The notes under the pieces: generated by a model
Seen by the model: only the letters and a program-made list of their open reading frames with translations
Told to the model about the DNA's origin: nothing
Databases searched by the model: none
Shown: piece by piece, positions 1-9,324 of the stretch
Layout of the letters: each line of letters begins with the position of its first letter
Numbering within the stretch: the stretch's first letter is position 1
NCBI RefSeq assembly: GCF_014645555.1
Contig: NZ_BMLY01000003.1
Span: 1-64,000, forward strand
Length of the DNA stretch: 64,000 nt
Reading direction: 5' to 3'
Origin: Silvimonas amylolytica
GTDB taxonomy: Bacteria; Pseudomonadota; Gammaproteobacteria; Burkholderiales; Chitinibacteraceae
Position numbers and translations under genes: made by a program

Positions 1-1386
1 CAGCAGCGACAGGATCATCGCATTCACACCGACCGACTTGCCCGAACCCGTGGTACCCGCCACCAGCATGTGCGGTGCCTTGGCCAGATCGGTCACCACC
101 GGCTTGCCGGTGATGTCCTTGCCCAGGGCCATGGTCAGTCTGGAGCTTTGGGTATGGAAAGACTCGGAACTCAGGATCTCGGAGAGGCGGATCATTTGCC
201 GGGTTGGGTTGGGGAGTTCCAGCCCCATGCAGGTCTTGCCGGGGATGGTTTCCACCACACGAATCGACACCAGACCCAGCGCGCGGGCCAGATCTTTCAT
301 CAGGTTCACGATCTGTGAGCCTTTTACACCCGTTGCGGGGTCGATCTCGTAACGGGTGATGACCGGGCCGGGGTAAGCGGCGATGACTTTGACTTCGACG
401 TTGAAGTCCGCCAACTTGCGTTCAATCAACCGGCTCGTGAATTCCAGTGTTTCGTGGCTGATGGTTTCTTGTGCCGCAACGGGCGGCGTCAGCAGGTTGA
501 GCGCGGGCAGGGCGGCCTCGCCGGGCGGCAAGTCGGTGAATTCAAACAACGAAGGCTGCGCAGCCTTCTTCTGTTCCTGCACCGCTTTCTTTTCTTCCGC
601 CTTCACCACGGCCTTGGCAACCGGGATTTCCATCACCGGTTCAGAAATCACCAGCGGTGGTGCTTCGTCTTTCTTTTTCTTCTCGACACTCACGCGCTCT
701 TCACGCGCGACAGAAGCCTGTCGGCCAATGCGCCGGTCCTGTGCCGCTTGCCAGGTGTCGATAACCTTGAGGACGACCCACTCCACGATGGCGCCAATAC
801 GCTCCATCAGATCGAGCCAGGATAAGCCGGTAAACAAAGAAACGCCAACCGCCCACAGGGCAGCCAGGGCAACGGTGGCGCCGGTAAAGCCCAGTGCGTG
901 ATACAGCCAGCCGCCCAGCGCCAGCCCCAGAACGCCGCCGGGGGAAAGAGGCAGGCTGAAATGAATCGAGTGCAGCCGCAGCGCTTCCATGCTGCAACTG
1001 GACAAAATAATGGCCAGAAAACCAATGCAAGCCAGAAACACTACCGGGCGCGAGGATTCACTTACGCGATCCAGCCTGCGATAGCCCCACCAGATGGCCG
1101 CAAACAAAAACGCGACCCACCACCAGGCGGAAAAGCCGAACACAGAGAGCAGGATGTCAGAGAGATAGGCGCCAAAGAGACCGCCGCGGTTGTGCACATC
1201 GGCTCGAGTGGCACTGTGTGACCAGCCAGGGTCTGCCGCGTGCCAGGTTGCCAGGGCCAACACCAGGTAAAGGACTGCCGCGACCAGCAGTAACCACCAC
1301 GATTCACGCAACACGTTGGCCAGTTGCGGTGGCAACGCAGAACGCGACGAGGCGTTAGAGACATTTTTCTTGCGAAAGAAAGCCAT
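1..1386 (-). CDS. ftsK: DNA translocase FtsK, N-terminal part (3' end cut by window edge)
   Basis: FtsK pumps DNA through the closing septum and helps resolve chromosome dimers at XerCD sites. I read 462 codons from an ATG whose complement is at 1384-1386 with no stop before base 1, so the C-terminal part lies outside the window. The protein opens with a short basic stretch and several hydrophobic segments between about residues 20 and 190 (the membrane anchor). A charged Lys/Glu-rich linker follows, then the start of the motor domain. Walker A GTTGSGKS is at about 444-451. The rest of the ATPase and the gamma winged helix are missing. A perfect TATAAT lies on the minus strand at 1430-1425, about 39 bases before the start. 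The linker is short compared with E. coli FtsK, as in many betaproteobacteria. Confidence 0.95.
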   Translation of the reverse strand, partial: MAFFRKKNVSNASSRSALPPQLANVLRESWWLLLVAAVLYLVLALATWHAADPGWSHSATRADVHNRGGLFGAYLSDILLSVFGFSAWWWVAFLFAAIWWGYRRLDRVSESSRPVVFLACIGFLAIILSSCSMEALRLHSIHFSLPLSPGGVLGLALGGWLYHALGFTGATVALAALWAVGVSLFTGLSWLDLMERIGAIVEWVVLKVIDTWQAAQDRRIGRQASVAREERVSVEKKKKDEAPPLVISEPVMEIPVAKAVVKAEEKKAVQEQKKAAQPSLFEFTDLPPGEAALPALNLLTPPVAAQETISHETLEFTSRLIERKLADFNVEVKVIAAYPGPVITRYEIDPATGVKGSQIVNLMKDLARALGLVSIRVVETIPGKTCMGLELPNPTRQMIRLSEILSSESFHTQSSRLTMALGKDITGKPVVTDLAKAPHMLVAGTTGSGKSVGVNAMILSLL

Positions 1387-1424
1387 GTGACCTGGAGCTG
1401 GGGCCGGAATAATGAGACTTGGGG

Positions 1425-1430
1425 ATTATA
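1425..1430 (-). promoter_or_regulatory. Probable -10 box of ftsK
   Basis: On the minus strand the hexamer is TATAAT, matching sigma-70 consensus, about 39 bases upstream of the ftsK ATG. I see no good -35 at 16-18 bp. The rest of the 165-bp gap between motC and ftsK (1387-1551) holds no other feature I can support, and in particular no motD-like gene. Confidence 0.5.
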
Positions 1431-1551
1431 ACGACAAGCGGGCTGTGACAGGCGTCACCAGCCGTAAATCGTTGATATTGGGGCGACTCACCGGTTAGGT
1501 GGCAGAAGGGTGTCGCACAGTTAAGACACCTGTCTGGCGATGGGGCTGGTG

Positions 1552-2289
1552 TTACAGGTATGCCGCCAGCTTGCTTTCCATCATGCGGGGGTTTTCACCA
1601 TTGGCGATGGTGATCAGGCCCTCGGTCAGCATTTCACGACGGCGAACTTCGGTGCCGATATGAAATTTGAGCTTGTTGGCGATCGGCAAGAAGATCAGGT
1701 TGGCCGAGCCCACGCCGTAAATGGTCGCCACAAAGGCCACTGCAATGCCCGCGCCCAGCCGGGAAGGGTCAGAGAGGTTTTCCATGACGTGGATCAAGCC
1801 CAGCACAGCGCCCAGAATGCCGATGGTGGGTGCGTAGCCGCCTGCGGCTTCCCAGATCTTGGCTGCAGCCTTTGCGTGAAGCTCCCACGCGTCGATATCC
1901 AGTTCCATGGCGTGACGGATGGTTTCCGGTTCTGCGCCATCAACCAGCATTTGCAGGCCACGTTTGACGAACGGGTCTTTCTCGCTCTGAACAAATTGCT
2001 CCAGCCCCAAGAGGCCGGCGCGGCGTGCTTGCTGGCTCCAGGTGGTCAAGGTATTGAGAATGCGGCGGAAATCGTGGGCGGGCGGGATAAAGACCCACTT
2101 GACCATGCGCATGCCGGCGACAAAATCCACGACACGGCTTTGCAGCATGACGGCACCGGCGGTGCCGCCAATCACAATCAGGAAAGCGGTGAATTGCAGC
2201 AGGGAGCCGATGTGGCCACCCTCCAGCCACTGGCCGAGAGTAATGGCGACGAGGCCCAGCAAGAGGCCGATGACACTGATTTTATCCAT
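1552..2289 (-). CDS. motC: MotA-type flagellar stator protein (MotC-like)
   Basis: This 245-residue protein belongs to the MotA/TolQ/ExbB proton-channel family. Hydrophobic segments sit near residues 3-22 and 31-50 and as a pair near 145-200. A cytoplasmic charged loop lies between them, and the family-typical ending ENPRMMESKLAAYL closes the protein. Stator proteins couple ion flow to flagellar rotation, normally as a complex with a MotB-type peptidoglycan-binding partner. Its location directly after fliA is the arrangement in which other proteobacteria carry motC-motD. Here no MotB/MotD gene follows, and the next gene is ftsK. A sigma-28-like promoter lies upstream at 2319-2345. The MotC assignment (rather than MotA) rests on the fliA linkage. 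Confidence 0.88.
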   Translation of the reverse strand: MDKISVIGLLLGLVAITLGQWLEGGHIGSLLQFTAFLIVIGGTAGAVMLQSRVVDFVAGMRMVKWVFIPPAHDFRRILNTLTTWSQQARRAGLLGLEQFVQSEKDPFVKRGLQMLVDGAEPETIRHAMELDIDAWELHAKAAAKIWEAAGGYAPTIGILGAVLGLIHVMENLSDPSRLGAGIAVAFVATIYGVGSANLIFLPIANKLKFHIGTEVRRREMLTEGLITIANGENPRMMESKLAAYL

Positions 2290-2318
2290 GCGCCGGGAGG
2301 GTCATTGTTGTTCAGGTT

Positions 2319-2345
2319 ATTTCGGCGGCAGCCGTGTTTTCTTTA
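2319..2345 (-). promoter_or_regulatory. Sigma-28 (FliA)-type promoter of motC
   Basis: Read on the minus strand, TAAAGAAA (2345-2338) is followed by exactly 11 bases and then GCCGAAAT (2326-2319). The FliA consensus is TAAAGTTT-N11-GCCGATAA, so the match is 6 of 8 in each half with ideal spacing. The predicted start of transcription is about 20-25 bases before the motC ATG. Flagellar control of motC is inferred from this site and from fliA being the upstream gene. Confidence 0.6.
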
Positions 2346-2420
2346 ATTGCGTACTTACTTTAAATCAATTTGCTTTGATCAATGACCAATACCGGTATCG
2401 CACTGACCAATAAGACACGA

Positions 2421-3167
2421 TCAGCGATGCAACCAGTCTTTAAGCTGCGTGCGCAGCCGGCCGATGGCCTGACTGTGCAACTGTGACACGCGTGATTCAG
2501 TGACGCCCAATACGGCGCCGATTTCTTTCAGGTTCAATTCTTCATCGTAGTACAGCGCCATGACGAGCTGTTCACGTTCAGGAAGTTTCTTGATGCCTTC
2601 AATCAACATGCTTCTGAAGCCGGCATCGGCAATCTGGTTGAAGGGGTTGGCAGTATGATCCGCCGCGACCTGATCCAGATAGTTGTTGTGCTCGTCTTCG
2701 TCTTCAAAATCTTCGTAGTACACCAACTGATGGCCACGTGCGTCGGCCAGCATGCGCTGGTATTCATCCAGCGGTAAGCCCATGGAGCGCGCGATTTCGC
2801 TCTCTGTCGGTGCGCGGCCTAACTGATGCTCCAGGGTAGCCAGTGCGTTTTCGATCTCCCGCATGTTGCGGCGGGTCTGGCGTGACGCCCAGTCTGCATT
2901 GCGCAGTTCATCAAGCATGGCACCACGAATACGTTGTGAGGCAAAGGTCTCAAACTGCACACCGGTCGATGGATCGAAATTGCGTGCTGCCTCCATCAAG
3001 CCCATCAGGCCCACCTGAATCAGGTCTTCAACATCCACGCTGGCTGGCAGACGCGACACCATGTGGTAAGCGATACGCTTGACCAGCGGCGCATGCCTGG
3101 TAACCCGATCGTCGTCACCGGCGTTCTGGGTTTGTTTGTAAAGGTGCAAAGCGCGTTGTGCGGGCAT
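2421..3167 (-). CDS. fliA: RNA polymerase sigma factor FliA (sigma-28)
   Basis: Sigma-28 directs transcription of late flagellar, chemotaxis and motor genes. The protein of about 248 residues has region 2 (VEDLIQVGLMGLMEAARNFD, about residues 45-65), a region 3 segment, and a region 4 helix-turn-helix (LKEIGAVLGVTESRVSQLH) near the C-terminus. There is no sigma-1.1 region, as expected for this subfamily. I use the ATG ending at 3167. A TTG two codons upstream (3173) is in frame, and neither has a clear ribosome-binding site. The gene lies between rsgA and motC. No flhF, flhG or other flagellar structural genes are visible, so this is an isolated regulatory-motor fragment of the flagellar regulon. 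Confidence 0.95.
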   Translation of the reverse strand: MPAQRALHLYKQTQNAGDDDRVTRHAPLVKRIAYHMVSRLPASVDVEDLIQVGLMGLMEAARNFDPSTGVQFETFASQRIRGAMLDELRNADWASRQTRRNMREIENALATLEHQLGRAPTESEIARSMGLPLDEYQRMLADARGHQLVYYEDFEDEDEHNNYLDQVAADHTANPFNQIADAGFRSMLIEGIKKLPEREQLVMALYYDEELNLKEIGAVLGVTESRVSQLHSQAIGRLRTQLKDWLHR

Positions 3168-3241
3168 TGGCAAGGCTGCGGATTACGGCAATATCAATAT
3201 AACAAATCGGGTGCGGCATGCTGCGCTTGTGCGCGATCAGG

Positions 3242-3255
3242 CCGCCCTTCGGGGC
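3242..3255. other. Short GC-rich hairpin with TTCG loop
   Basis: CGCCC and GGGCG enclose TTCG on the plus strand, in the 156-bp gap between rsgA and fliA. Neither side has a T-run, so this is a weak candidate for an end of the rsgA transcript or a processing site. Nothing else in the gap stands out. Confidence 0.3.
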
Positions 3256-3323
3256 GCTGTTGCTACTTGATTGTCATATCAATCACCCATGCTCGGCAAC
3301 CCGCTTGTAAGCTTTTGGGCCTT

Positions 3324-4202
3324 TTACCAGGCATTGCCTTGCGCCAACTCATCTTGCAGACGCTGTAGCAGGGCCAGTCGGGCAGGGGCAATTGCACCGT
3401 CAGTCACGGCCTGGCGCATGGCGCAGTCAGGCTCCTGGCGGTGGCGACAATTATGAAAGCGGCACTGTCCTACAAACGGGCTGAAATCCGGCATCAGCCC
3501 GGGCAGGGTTTCTTCCTTGATATGAGCAAGGCCAAACGACTGCACCCCGGGTGAGTCGATCAAGTCAGAGCGTTCATCCAGGTGATAGAGCGTGGCATGC
3601 GTGGTGGTGTGCTTGCCGCTATCGAGCGCGGTAGAGATATCGTTTACCCGCGCTCTGGCTTCCGGGATCAGGGCATTCAACAGTGTAGATTTGCCCATCC
3701 CTGACTGGCCCACCAGCACAGAGATATGACCCTCCAGCCGTTCACCCAGCGCGGAGACGTCTTCTTTGGCCGAGAGCGCCAGTAGCGGATAGCCCAGTTT
3801 CTCGTAATAAGACAACGCTTCACGCGCTGCAGCGGCTTCTGGCAGATCGCACTTGTTCAACAAGATCAGCGGCGTGATGTCCTGTGATTCTGCTGCAATC
3901 AGCGTGCGGCCGATCAGCTCATCCAGATAGCTGGGTACGGGCGCCACCACGATCACAATCTGCGTGACATTGGCGGCAATCAGCTTGGAGCGCCATTGAT
4001 CAGAGCGATATAGCAGCGATGTGCGCGGCTGCACTTTTTCGATCACTGCTTGTTCACCGTTCAGGATCTGGATATCAACCAGATCACCACAGGCAAAGTC
4101 AGATTTTTTGCCACGGGCACTGGCGGAAAGACGCTGGCCCCCGGTCGTTTCTACGATATAGACACGACCATGACTGGCGACGATGCGGGCGCTGTCTGTC
4201 AT
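3324..4202 (-). CDS. rsgA: Ribosome small-subunit-dependent GTPase RsgA
   Basis: RsgA (YjeQ) is a late 30S assembly factor that releases RbfA in a GTP-dependent way. The 292-residue protein shows the circularly permuted G-motif order diagnostic of the family: NKCD (G4, about 117-120), then GQSGMGKST (G1, about 164-172), then DSPGV (G3, about 215-219). An N-terminal OB-fold precedes these motifs. A C-terminal zinc-binding knuckle CRFHNCRHRQEPDC sits around 248-261. It begins 3 bases after the stop of the M48 peptidase gene, so the two are almost certainly one transcript. Confidence 0.96.
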   Translation of the reverse strand: MTDSARIVASHGRVYIVETTGGQRLSASARGKKSDFACGDLVDIQILNGEQAVIEKVQPRTSLLYRSDQWRSKLIAANVTQIVIVVAPVPSYLDELIGRTLIAAESQDITPLILLNKCDLPEAAAAREALSYYEKLGYPLLALSAKEDVSALGERLEGHISVLVGQSGMGKSTLLNALIPEARARVNDISTALDSGKHTTTHATLYHLDERSDLIDSPGVQSFGLAHIKEETLPGLMPDFSPFVGQCRFHNCRHRQEPDCAMRQAVTDGAIAPARLALLQRLQDELAQGNAW

Positions 4203-4205
4203 GTG

Positions 4206-5453
4206 TCAAGCCAGCCGTTTGAGGGCGGCGACACGCAGGCTGGCCGGCGGATGACTGTCGTAGTAAACACTGTGCAGCGGGTCAGGCGTGAGCGTCGAGG
4301 CGTTGTCGCGGTACAGCTTGACCAGCGCATTGATCAGATCCCCTGCGGACGCTTGTTCGGCGGCGTAGGCATCGGCTTCAAATTCGTGTTTGCGTGACAG
4401 CCAGGAGCCTAAAGGGGCAAACAGGAAAGTAAACACGGGCAGTACCATAAAGAACAGCATCAGCGCGGTCGCGGTAGTTTGGGTTTGTACTCCCAGACCG
4501 TTATAAAACCACGGCGTTTGCATCAGTTGGCCCAGCAGCCACAACAAGCCCAGCATCAGCACAAAAGTAAAACCGATACGCTTGATGATATGACGGCGTT
4601 TGAAATGACCCAGTTCATGCGCGAGCACGGCTTCAATCTCGTCGCCATCCAGTTGTTTGAGCAGCGTATCAAAGAACACGATGCGCTTGGATTTACCCAG
4701 ACCCGTGAAATAGGCGTTGCCATGGCTGGAACGTTTTGAGCCATCCATCATGAAAATGCCGCTGGCCACAAAGCCGCAGCGCGTGAGCAACGCTTCGATG
4801 CGCAAGCGCAAGCTTTCATCGGGTAGCGGCTCAAATTTGTTGAACAACGGCGCAATCCAGGTCGGGAACACCCACATTACAAACAGGCTGAACCCCATCC
4901 AGGTGAGCCAGACCCACAGCCACCAGTGCGCGCCCATTTGCTGCATCAGCCACAGCACAAAGGTCACCAGCGGCAGGCCAAGCACCGCTGCGATGCCAGC
5001 AGTCTTGAGCAGATCACCCCAGAAAATGGCCGGAGTACTCTGGTTAAAACCATATTTAGCCTCAATACCGAACGTGCTATGCCACGAAAACGGCAAGCTC
5101 AGTAGAGTCTGGATGATCGCCACGAGAGCAATCATGGCCACGCCAGCGGCAATGCCGGTACCAAACCAGTGTTGTGCCAGCTGAGTCAGCCATTCGATAC
5201 CTCCGCCCAGGGTGAAGGCGGCCAGCACCATGGCTTCGAACACGGTATGTACCATGCCAAAGCGTGTTTTTTCGACGGTATAGTCTGCGGCGCGCTGGTG
5301 CGAAGTCAGCACGATACTGCCGGCGAACGCATCTGGTACGGCATCGCGGTGTCGGCGGACATGGTTGATCTGACGTGCAGCCAGCCACAATTGCAGCAGT
5401 ACGCTGGCCACCAGGGCAAACACGAAAAGGGCAGAAAACTGGGTGGAGGTCAT
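4206..5453 (-). CDS. M48 family metallopeptidase (Ste24/CAAX protease 1-like)
   Basis: This is a polytopic membrane zinc endopeptidase of about 415 residues, in the Ste24 size class and longer than HtpX. The zinc motif HELGH is followed by a downstream Glu (HEFEADAYA) that would complete the site. Several hydrophobic helices flank it. Bacterial Ste24 homologues are thought to act in membrane-protein quality control, and the substrate is unknown here. I start at the ATG ending at 5453, since the longer frame would need TTG at 5462. It is cotranscribed with rsgA. In many betaproteobacteria the oligoribonuclease gene orn sits next to this pair. Here orn is about 4.4 kb away, beyond a sugar-dehydrogenase cluster. 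Confidence 0.9.
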   Translation of the reverse strand: MTSTQFSALFVFALVASVLLQLWLAARQINHVRRHRDAVPDAFAGSIVLTSHQRAADYTVEKTRFGMVHTVFEAMVLAAFTLGGGIEWLTQLAQHWFGTGIAAGVAMIALVAIIQTLLSLPFSWHSTFGIEAKYGFNQSTPAIFWGDLLKTAGIAAVLGLPLVTFVLWLMQQMGAHWWLWVWLTWMGFSLFVMWVFPTWIAPLFNKFEPLPDESLRLRIEALLTRCGFVASGIFMMDGSKRSSHGNAYFTGLGKSKRIVFFDTLLKQLDGDEIEAVLAHELGHFKRRHIIKRIGFTFVLMLGLLWLLGQLMQTPWFYNGLGVQTQTTATALMLFFMVLPVFTFLFAPLGSWLSRKHEFEADAYAAEQASAGDLINALVKLYRDNASTLTPDPLHSVYYDSHPPASLRVAALKRLA

Positions 5454-5550
5454 TCGGTCCAAAAATCACTGATGCGCCGGCTGGCGCGGGTTTGCAGGAC
5501 AAAAGAGTAGACAGCCAGTATGCCACATTTTGCCTTCATCCCGCGCAGCC

Positions 5551-7002
5551 TCACGGTGCTCTGGGGGTGGGTGATGGCCGTACCGCGCGGCGTAAATTGC
5601 GCTGGCGTACCGAGCGCCAGCTCCCCAGTATCAATAACAGCGCGAACACGACCAGCACTATCGGCAAGACGCGTGGCACCTTGGCCAGTAGTGGTGCTTC
5701 ACCGCCTTTTCGCGAGGTTGCGACGTCCTCCGTGGTCACATGCACGTTCTGATTGCCAAACTGTTTGAGTGCGTAGTTGGCCAGCGCAGCGATATCGGCG
5801 TCAGACAGCGGATTAACCATGCTGTCCGGACCAAATCCGGGCATGAATACGTGACGACCGTCCGGCAAAGGACGATCCACACCATTGAGAATCACGGCAA
5901 TGAGGTTGCTGGGGTTGGCGTGGCCTAACGCCGTATTGTTGGTCAGCGAGGGATAGGCATTGTCGGCTGTTCCCATACCGCTGGGCTGATGACAGGTGGC
6001 GCAATTGGCACTGAATAGTTCTGCCGGGCTGGTGGCGTGGCTGCTTTGCGTTACGCCCGATGTGCCACGCAAGGTTGCGTCATCATGGGCGGCCTCGCCC
6101 CAGGCGTAGGCGGGTTTGGTTTCTGCCGTGTTGCGGATGGGCGCAAGAGTTTTGATATACGTTGCCATGGCTTGTAGATCGGCGTCGGTCAGATGGCTAA
6201 GGCTGTCTGATACCGCTTCTGCCATAGGCCCCGCGGCGGCGGCTTTGCCCGGGACATGGCCGGTTTTCAGATACTGGACCAGTTCATCCTGCGACCAGCC
6301 ACCCACCCCGCTCACTGGATCAGAGGTGATGTTGGGCGCATACCAGGCACCTAACTGGCCACCCGCGAAGGGTGCATCGCTGCGCTCTGCCATCATCATG
6401 TTTCGCGGCGTGTGGCAGGCGCTGCAGTGTTCCAGCGCATCCACCAGATATCTGCCGCGATTGTATTGGTCACTCTTGCCTTGCTCAGGCTGGAAGACAC
6501 GCGGGTCCAGAAACAGGCTGTTCCAGACCGCCATGGAGAGCCGGATATTGAACGGGAACGGCAGCCGCGTGCGTTGGGGCTGGATATCAACGGGGGCTAC
6601 ACCATGCATGAGGTAGGCATAGAGGGCTTCGACGTCTTCCGGTTGCAGCCTGGCGTAGGCGGTGTACGGCATGGCCGGGTACAGATGGGCACCATCTTTG
6701 CGGATGCCTTTGCGTAGCGCGTTGTCGAAATCCTGCAGCGTGTAGCTGCCAATACCTGCTGTGGTTGACGGTGTGATGTTGGATGAATAAATAGTGCCCA
6801 GCGGCGAGGCAATACCGTAACCGCCCGCAAATGGCTTGCCGCCGTGCGGGACGGTGTGACAGGCGATGCAGTCAGCTGCACGGGCGAGATATTCACCACG
6901 CTTGATTTGTTCAGTACTGATCTCGGCGGCCTGCGCCAGCAGGGGTGCCAGCAGCAAGCTACACAAGGTGATCCGGGCAAGCGCAACAAGACGATGGGTC
7001 AT
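5551..7002 (-). CDS. Tri-haem cytochrome c subunit of membrane sugar/alcohol dehydrogenase
   Basis: This is the electron-transfer subunit of a gluconate-2-dehydrogenase-type complex. It takes electrons from the flavoprotein and passes them to ubiquinone or an oxidase at the periplasmic face. The 483-residue protein has a cleavable signal peptide (to about residue 25). Three CxxCH haem-binding motifs are visible, CIACH at 45-49, CSACH at 193-197 and CATCH at 334-338. A C-terminal transmembrane anchor spans about 442-462. Three haems plus an anchor is the family's usual design. It starts 12 bases after the flavoprotein stop, with a GAGG ribosome-binding site, so it is the last gene of a three-gene operon. 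The actual sugar substrate cannot be read from sequence. Confidence 0.93.
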   Translation of the reverse strand: MTHRLVALARITLCSLLLAPLLAQAAEISTEQIKRGEYLARAADCIACHTVPHGGKPFAGGYGIASPLGTIYSSNITPSTTAGIGSYTLQDFDNALRKGIRKDGAHLYPAMPYTAYARLQPEDVEALYAYLMHGVAPVDIQPQRTRLPFPFNIRLSMAVWNSLFLDPRVFQPEQGKSDQYNRGRYLVDALEHCSACHTPRNMMMAERSDAPFAGGQLGAWYAPNITSDPVSGVGGWSQDELVQYLKTGHVPGKAAAAGPMAEAVSDSLSHLTDADLQAMATYIKTLAPIRNTAETKPAYAWGEAAHDDATLRGTSGVTQSSHATSPAELFSANCATCHQPSGMGTADNAYPSLTNNTALGHANPSNLIAVILNGVDRPLPDGRHVFMPGFGPDSMVNPLSDADIAALANYALKQFGNQNVHVTTEDVATSRKGGEAPLLAKVPRVLPIVLVVFALLLILGSWRSVRQRNLRRAVRPSPTPRAP

Positions 7003-7014
7003 GGCGGCATGCCC

Positions 7015-8637
7015 TCAGGTGGTGACATGCCCAAGCTGGCGCTTGAGCGTGTCGGCAATACGCAGGGAAAGGGCGGCAATAGTCAGCGTGCAATTCACAC
7101 TGCCGGCTGAAGCCATCACCCCGCTGGTTGCCAGATACAGGTTGGCGTGATCGTGAGCACGACAATCGCCATCCACGACCGAGTCTTTGGGGTTGCTGCC
7201 CATGATGACTGAACCCATCAGGTGATTGTTGGGCGCGAATGCATCATCAAACGTGACCTCAGTGCCCCCAAACAGCTGCGCGATCTTTGCGTAGGACTCA
7301 TGCGTATGCTCGGCGCTGCGTTTGGTGTAATCGCCAATCTTGTAGGTGATTTCCATGCGTGGCAGGCCGAGCGCATCTTTCTGGTCTGACAACACAAGGC
7401 GGTTGTCGGGGTCAGGCAGGATGTCGTGGAAACTGTTGATGTTGACCGTGTGCGACGCCCGGTAGCGGATTTCCTCATCCAGCTTTTTACCAGCCAGCCC
7501 CATGGATAGCGCCTTGAGCGTGGCCTTGCGGGTTTGCGACTGGTTGTTGAGATGCAGTTTCTTGCTGGCCCACTCACGCCGGAAATCGCCATCCCGGTGA
7601 TCGACAATCGAGGTCAGTTCCATCGGCCCGCGCCCGGGCCACAAGGGTTCGTTGGCCAGAAATGTCACCCCCGTGCCCGGGTGGTCCATCAAATTGCGGC
7701 CGACCTGGTCTGAACTATTGGCCAGACCGTTAGCGAACTTGTCAGTGTTCGACATCAGCAGGATTTTGGCAGATTCCAGCGCATTGGCCGCCAGCACAAA
7801 GTACTTGCCGGTGACACGATGGCTGTTGCCCTCCGGGTCTTTGTACAGCGCGGCGATGATGTTGTCGTGCGCATCAACTTCAAGCCGGTAAACCACCGCA
7901 TTGGTCAGCAAACGTGTGCCCGCGCGCTCTGCCTTGAGGACGTGAACTATCCCGCTGTACATCGCCGCGATCGGGCAGATGGGCATGCAGTTGTTGTTGC
8001 CGCAGCAGGTCGGGCGCTCATCATATGGGCGGCTGTTCCGCGCCACGGGTTCCGACACCAGCCTGAAACCGTTGGCATTGAGGACATCCGAAAACCGCTG
8101 GTCGTTGTACGAAAGTGGCAGGTGATCCATGGGGTAGTTCTGCTTGCGCGGCGAGCCCAGGTCCGTGCCGTCGTTGGGGCCGGAGACACCCAGCTCCAGT
8201 TCGGCTTTGTAGTACCAGGGTTCCAGGTCGTCATAGCTGATCCCCCAGTCTCGCCCCACGCCATACACCTGTTTCATGTGAAAGTCGTTGGGCAGAAAGC
8301 GCCAACAGGATGCAGCCCAATGCCAGGTAGTCCCGCCGACCACGCGCAGATATTGCGAGGCATATGCCTTGGCGTCTGGCCCTTTCAGGATCAAATAATC
8401 GTTGTCCGGTTTGTATTCCGGATGCGGCGCATGTTTAGACGCAGGGTAGGGTTGCTGGTTGTCGTCTTTGTTGGCTCCGTTGCGGTAGTTCTCAACAATG
8501 CGCCAGCGCTCAAGGTGTGGGCCGGCTTCCAGCATCAATACAGAGATACCGGCGGCAGAGAGGTCGTGCGCGACCAGCGCGCCAGCCACGCCAGAGCCAA
8601 TAACGATGACATCTGCAGAATGATCATTTGCACGCAT
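7015..8637 (-). CDS. GMC oxidoreductase, FAD-containing dehydrogenase large subunit
   Basis: This is the catalytic flavoprotein of the dehydrogenase complex. The FAD-binding GSGVAGALVAHDLSAAG (GxGxxG) lies within the first 35 residues, and a GMC C-terminal domain ends with typical NCTLTIAALSLRIAD-type sequence. A Cys-rich patch CCGNNNCMPICP near residue 215 resembles the Fe-S-type cysteine cluster reported in related fructose/sorbitol and glucose dehydrogenases. About 540 residues. I choose the ATG ending at 8637, with GGAA upstream, since it lies just past the small-subunit stop at 8652. A longer frame to 8679 would overlap that gene. Gluconate, 2-ketogluconate, glucose, sorbitol or fructose are all possible substrates. 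Confidence 0.92.
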   Translation of the reverse strand: MRANDHSADVIVIGSGVAGALVAHDLSAAGISVLMLEAGPHLERWRIVENYRNGANKDDNQQPYPASKHAPHPEYKPDNDYLILKGPDAKAYASQYLRVVGGTTWHWAASCWRFLPNDFHMKQVYGVGRDWGISYDDLEPWYYKAELELGVSGPNDGTDLGSPRKQNYPMDHLPLSYNDQRFSDVLNANGFRLVSEPVARNSRPYDERPTCCGNNNCMPICPIAAMYSGIVHVLKAERAGTRLLTNAVVYRLEVDAHDNIIAALYKDPEGNSHRVTGKYFVLAANALESAKILLMSNTDKFANGLANSSDQVGRNLMDHPGTGVTFLANEPLWPGRGPMELTSIVDHRDGDFRREWASKKLHLNNQSQTRKATLKALSMGLAGKKLDEEIRYRASHTVNINSFHDILPDPDNRLVLSDQKDALGLPRMEITYKIGDYTKRSAEHTHESYAKIAQLFGGTEVTFDDAFAPNNHLMGSVIMGSNPKDSVVDGDCRAHDHANLYLATSGVMASAGSVNCTLTIAALSLRIADTLKRQLGHVTT

Positions 8638-8651
8638 GAATGGTTTCCGGA

Positions 8652-9185
8652 TCAGGCCAAAGGCGGTTTTGCCGACCAATACAAAGGCGCAGCCTGGCAG
8701 TAAGACGGGGGCATGGTGGCATCCTTGACGAGATCAAACATCAAGGCATTGGCGTAGGTAATGACCAGGGCATCCGGGCCATCACCCACCACGCCGGAAT
8801 ACCATGCGGCGACGATGGAGCGTGCGGTTTTAGCCAGTTCCGGCTTGTTGGCATCCAGCGCCGCGAGCAGTTCATCGGCGTTGGTCAGACTGTTGGTCTG
8901 CGCTTCACCGGCGATCTCTTGAATCTGGCTATCCAGCTGGCTGTTTTTTGTACCCAGCGCTGAGTAAAACCGGTGGGCGATGGTGGCATCCAGTTGCGGG
9001 CGGCCAGTCAATAACTGTGATAACTGCAAAAAGGCAGCATCCTGCGCCGGCGTATCGGCAAACACGGTTTGCACCAGTCGGCCTGATACCGCCAGCGTGC
9101 CAATCAACAGGCTGGTGGCCAGTAGCACGCGGCGGCGTGCCGGGCTGGCGGGCTGGTCGGGCGGGATTGCGTGTGGATCACTCAT
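8652..9185 (-). CDS. Gluconate 2-dehydrogenase subunit 3 family protein (small subunit)
   Basis: This 177-residue protein is the gamma/small subunit that accompanies GMC-type dehydrogenases. It is needed for export and maturation of the flavoprotein. The N-terminus has paired arginines followed by a hydrophobic stretch (PARRRVLLATSLLIG, about residues 15-29), which suggests a Tat signal peptide that could carry the folded FAD subunit across as a hitchhiker. This Tat reading is an inference, since the motif is not the full SRRxFLK consensus. First gene of the three-gene operon. No strong promoter was picked out in the 139 bp (9186-9324) separating it from doxX. Confidence 0.85.
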   Translation of the reverse strand: MSDPHAIPPDQPASPARRRVLLATSLLIGTLAVSGRLVQTVFADTPAQDAAFLQLSQLLTGRPQLDATIAHRFYSALGTKNSQLDSQIQEIAGEAQTNSLTNADELLAALDANKPELAKTARSIVAAWYSGVVGDGPDALVITYANALMFDLVKDATMPPSYCQAAPLYWSAKPPLA

Positions 9186-9324
9186 GGTGCGGGCGCTCCA
9201 GGCGGCGAGGGGTCGCTGAGATGCTCAGAACATTCTCTTGAGTTTCGGCAGGCAAACCGTCCTGAGCAAGGTTAACTCTGCGCCAAATGGTGCAGGAATC
9301 GTCTTACATGCACGCCGTTGCCAT

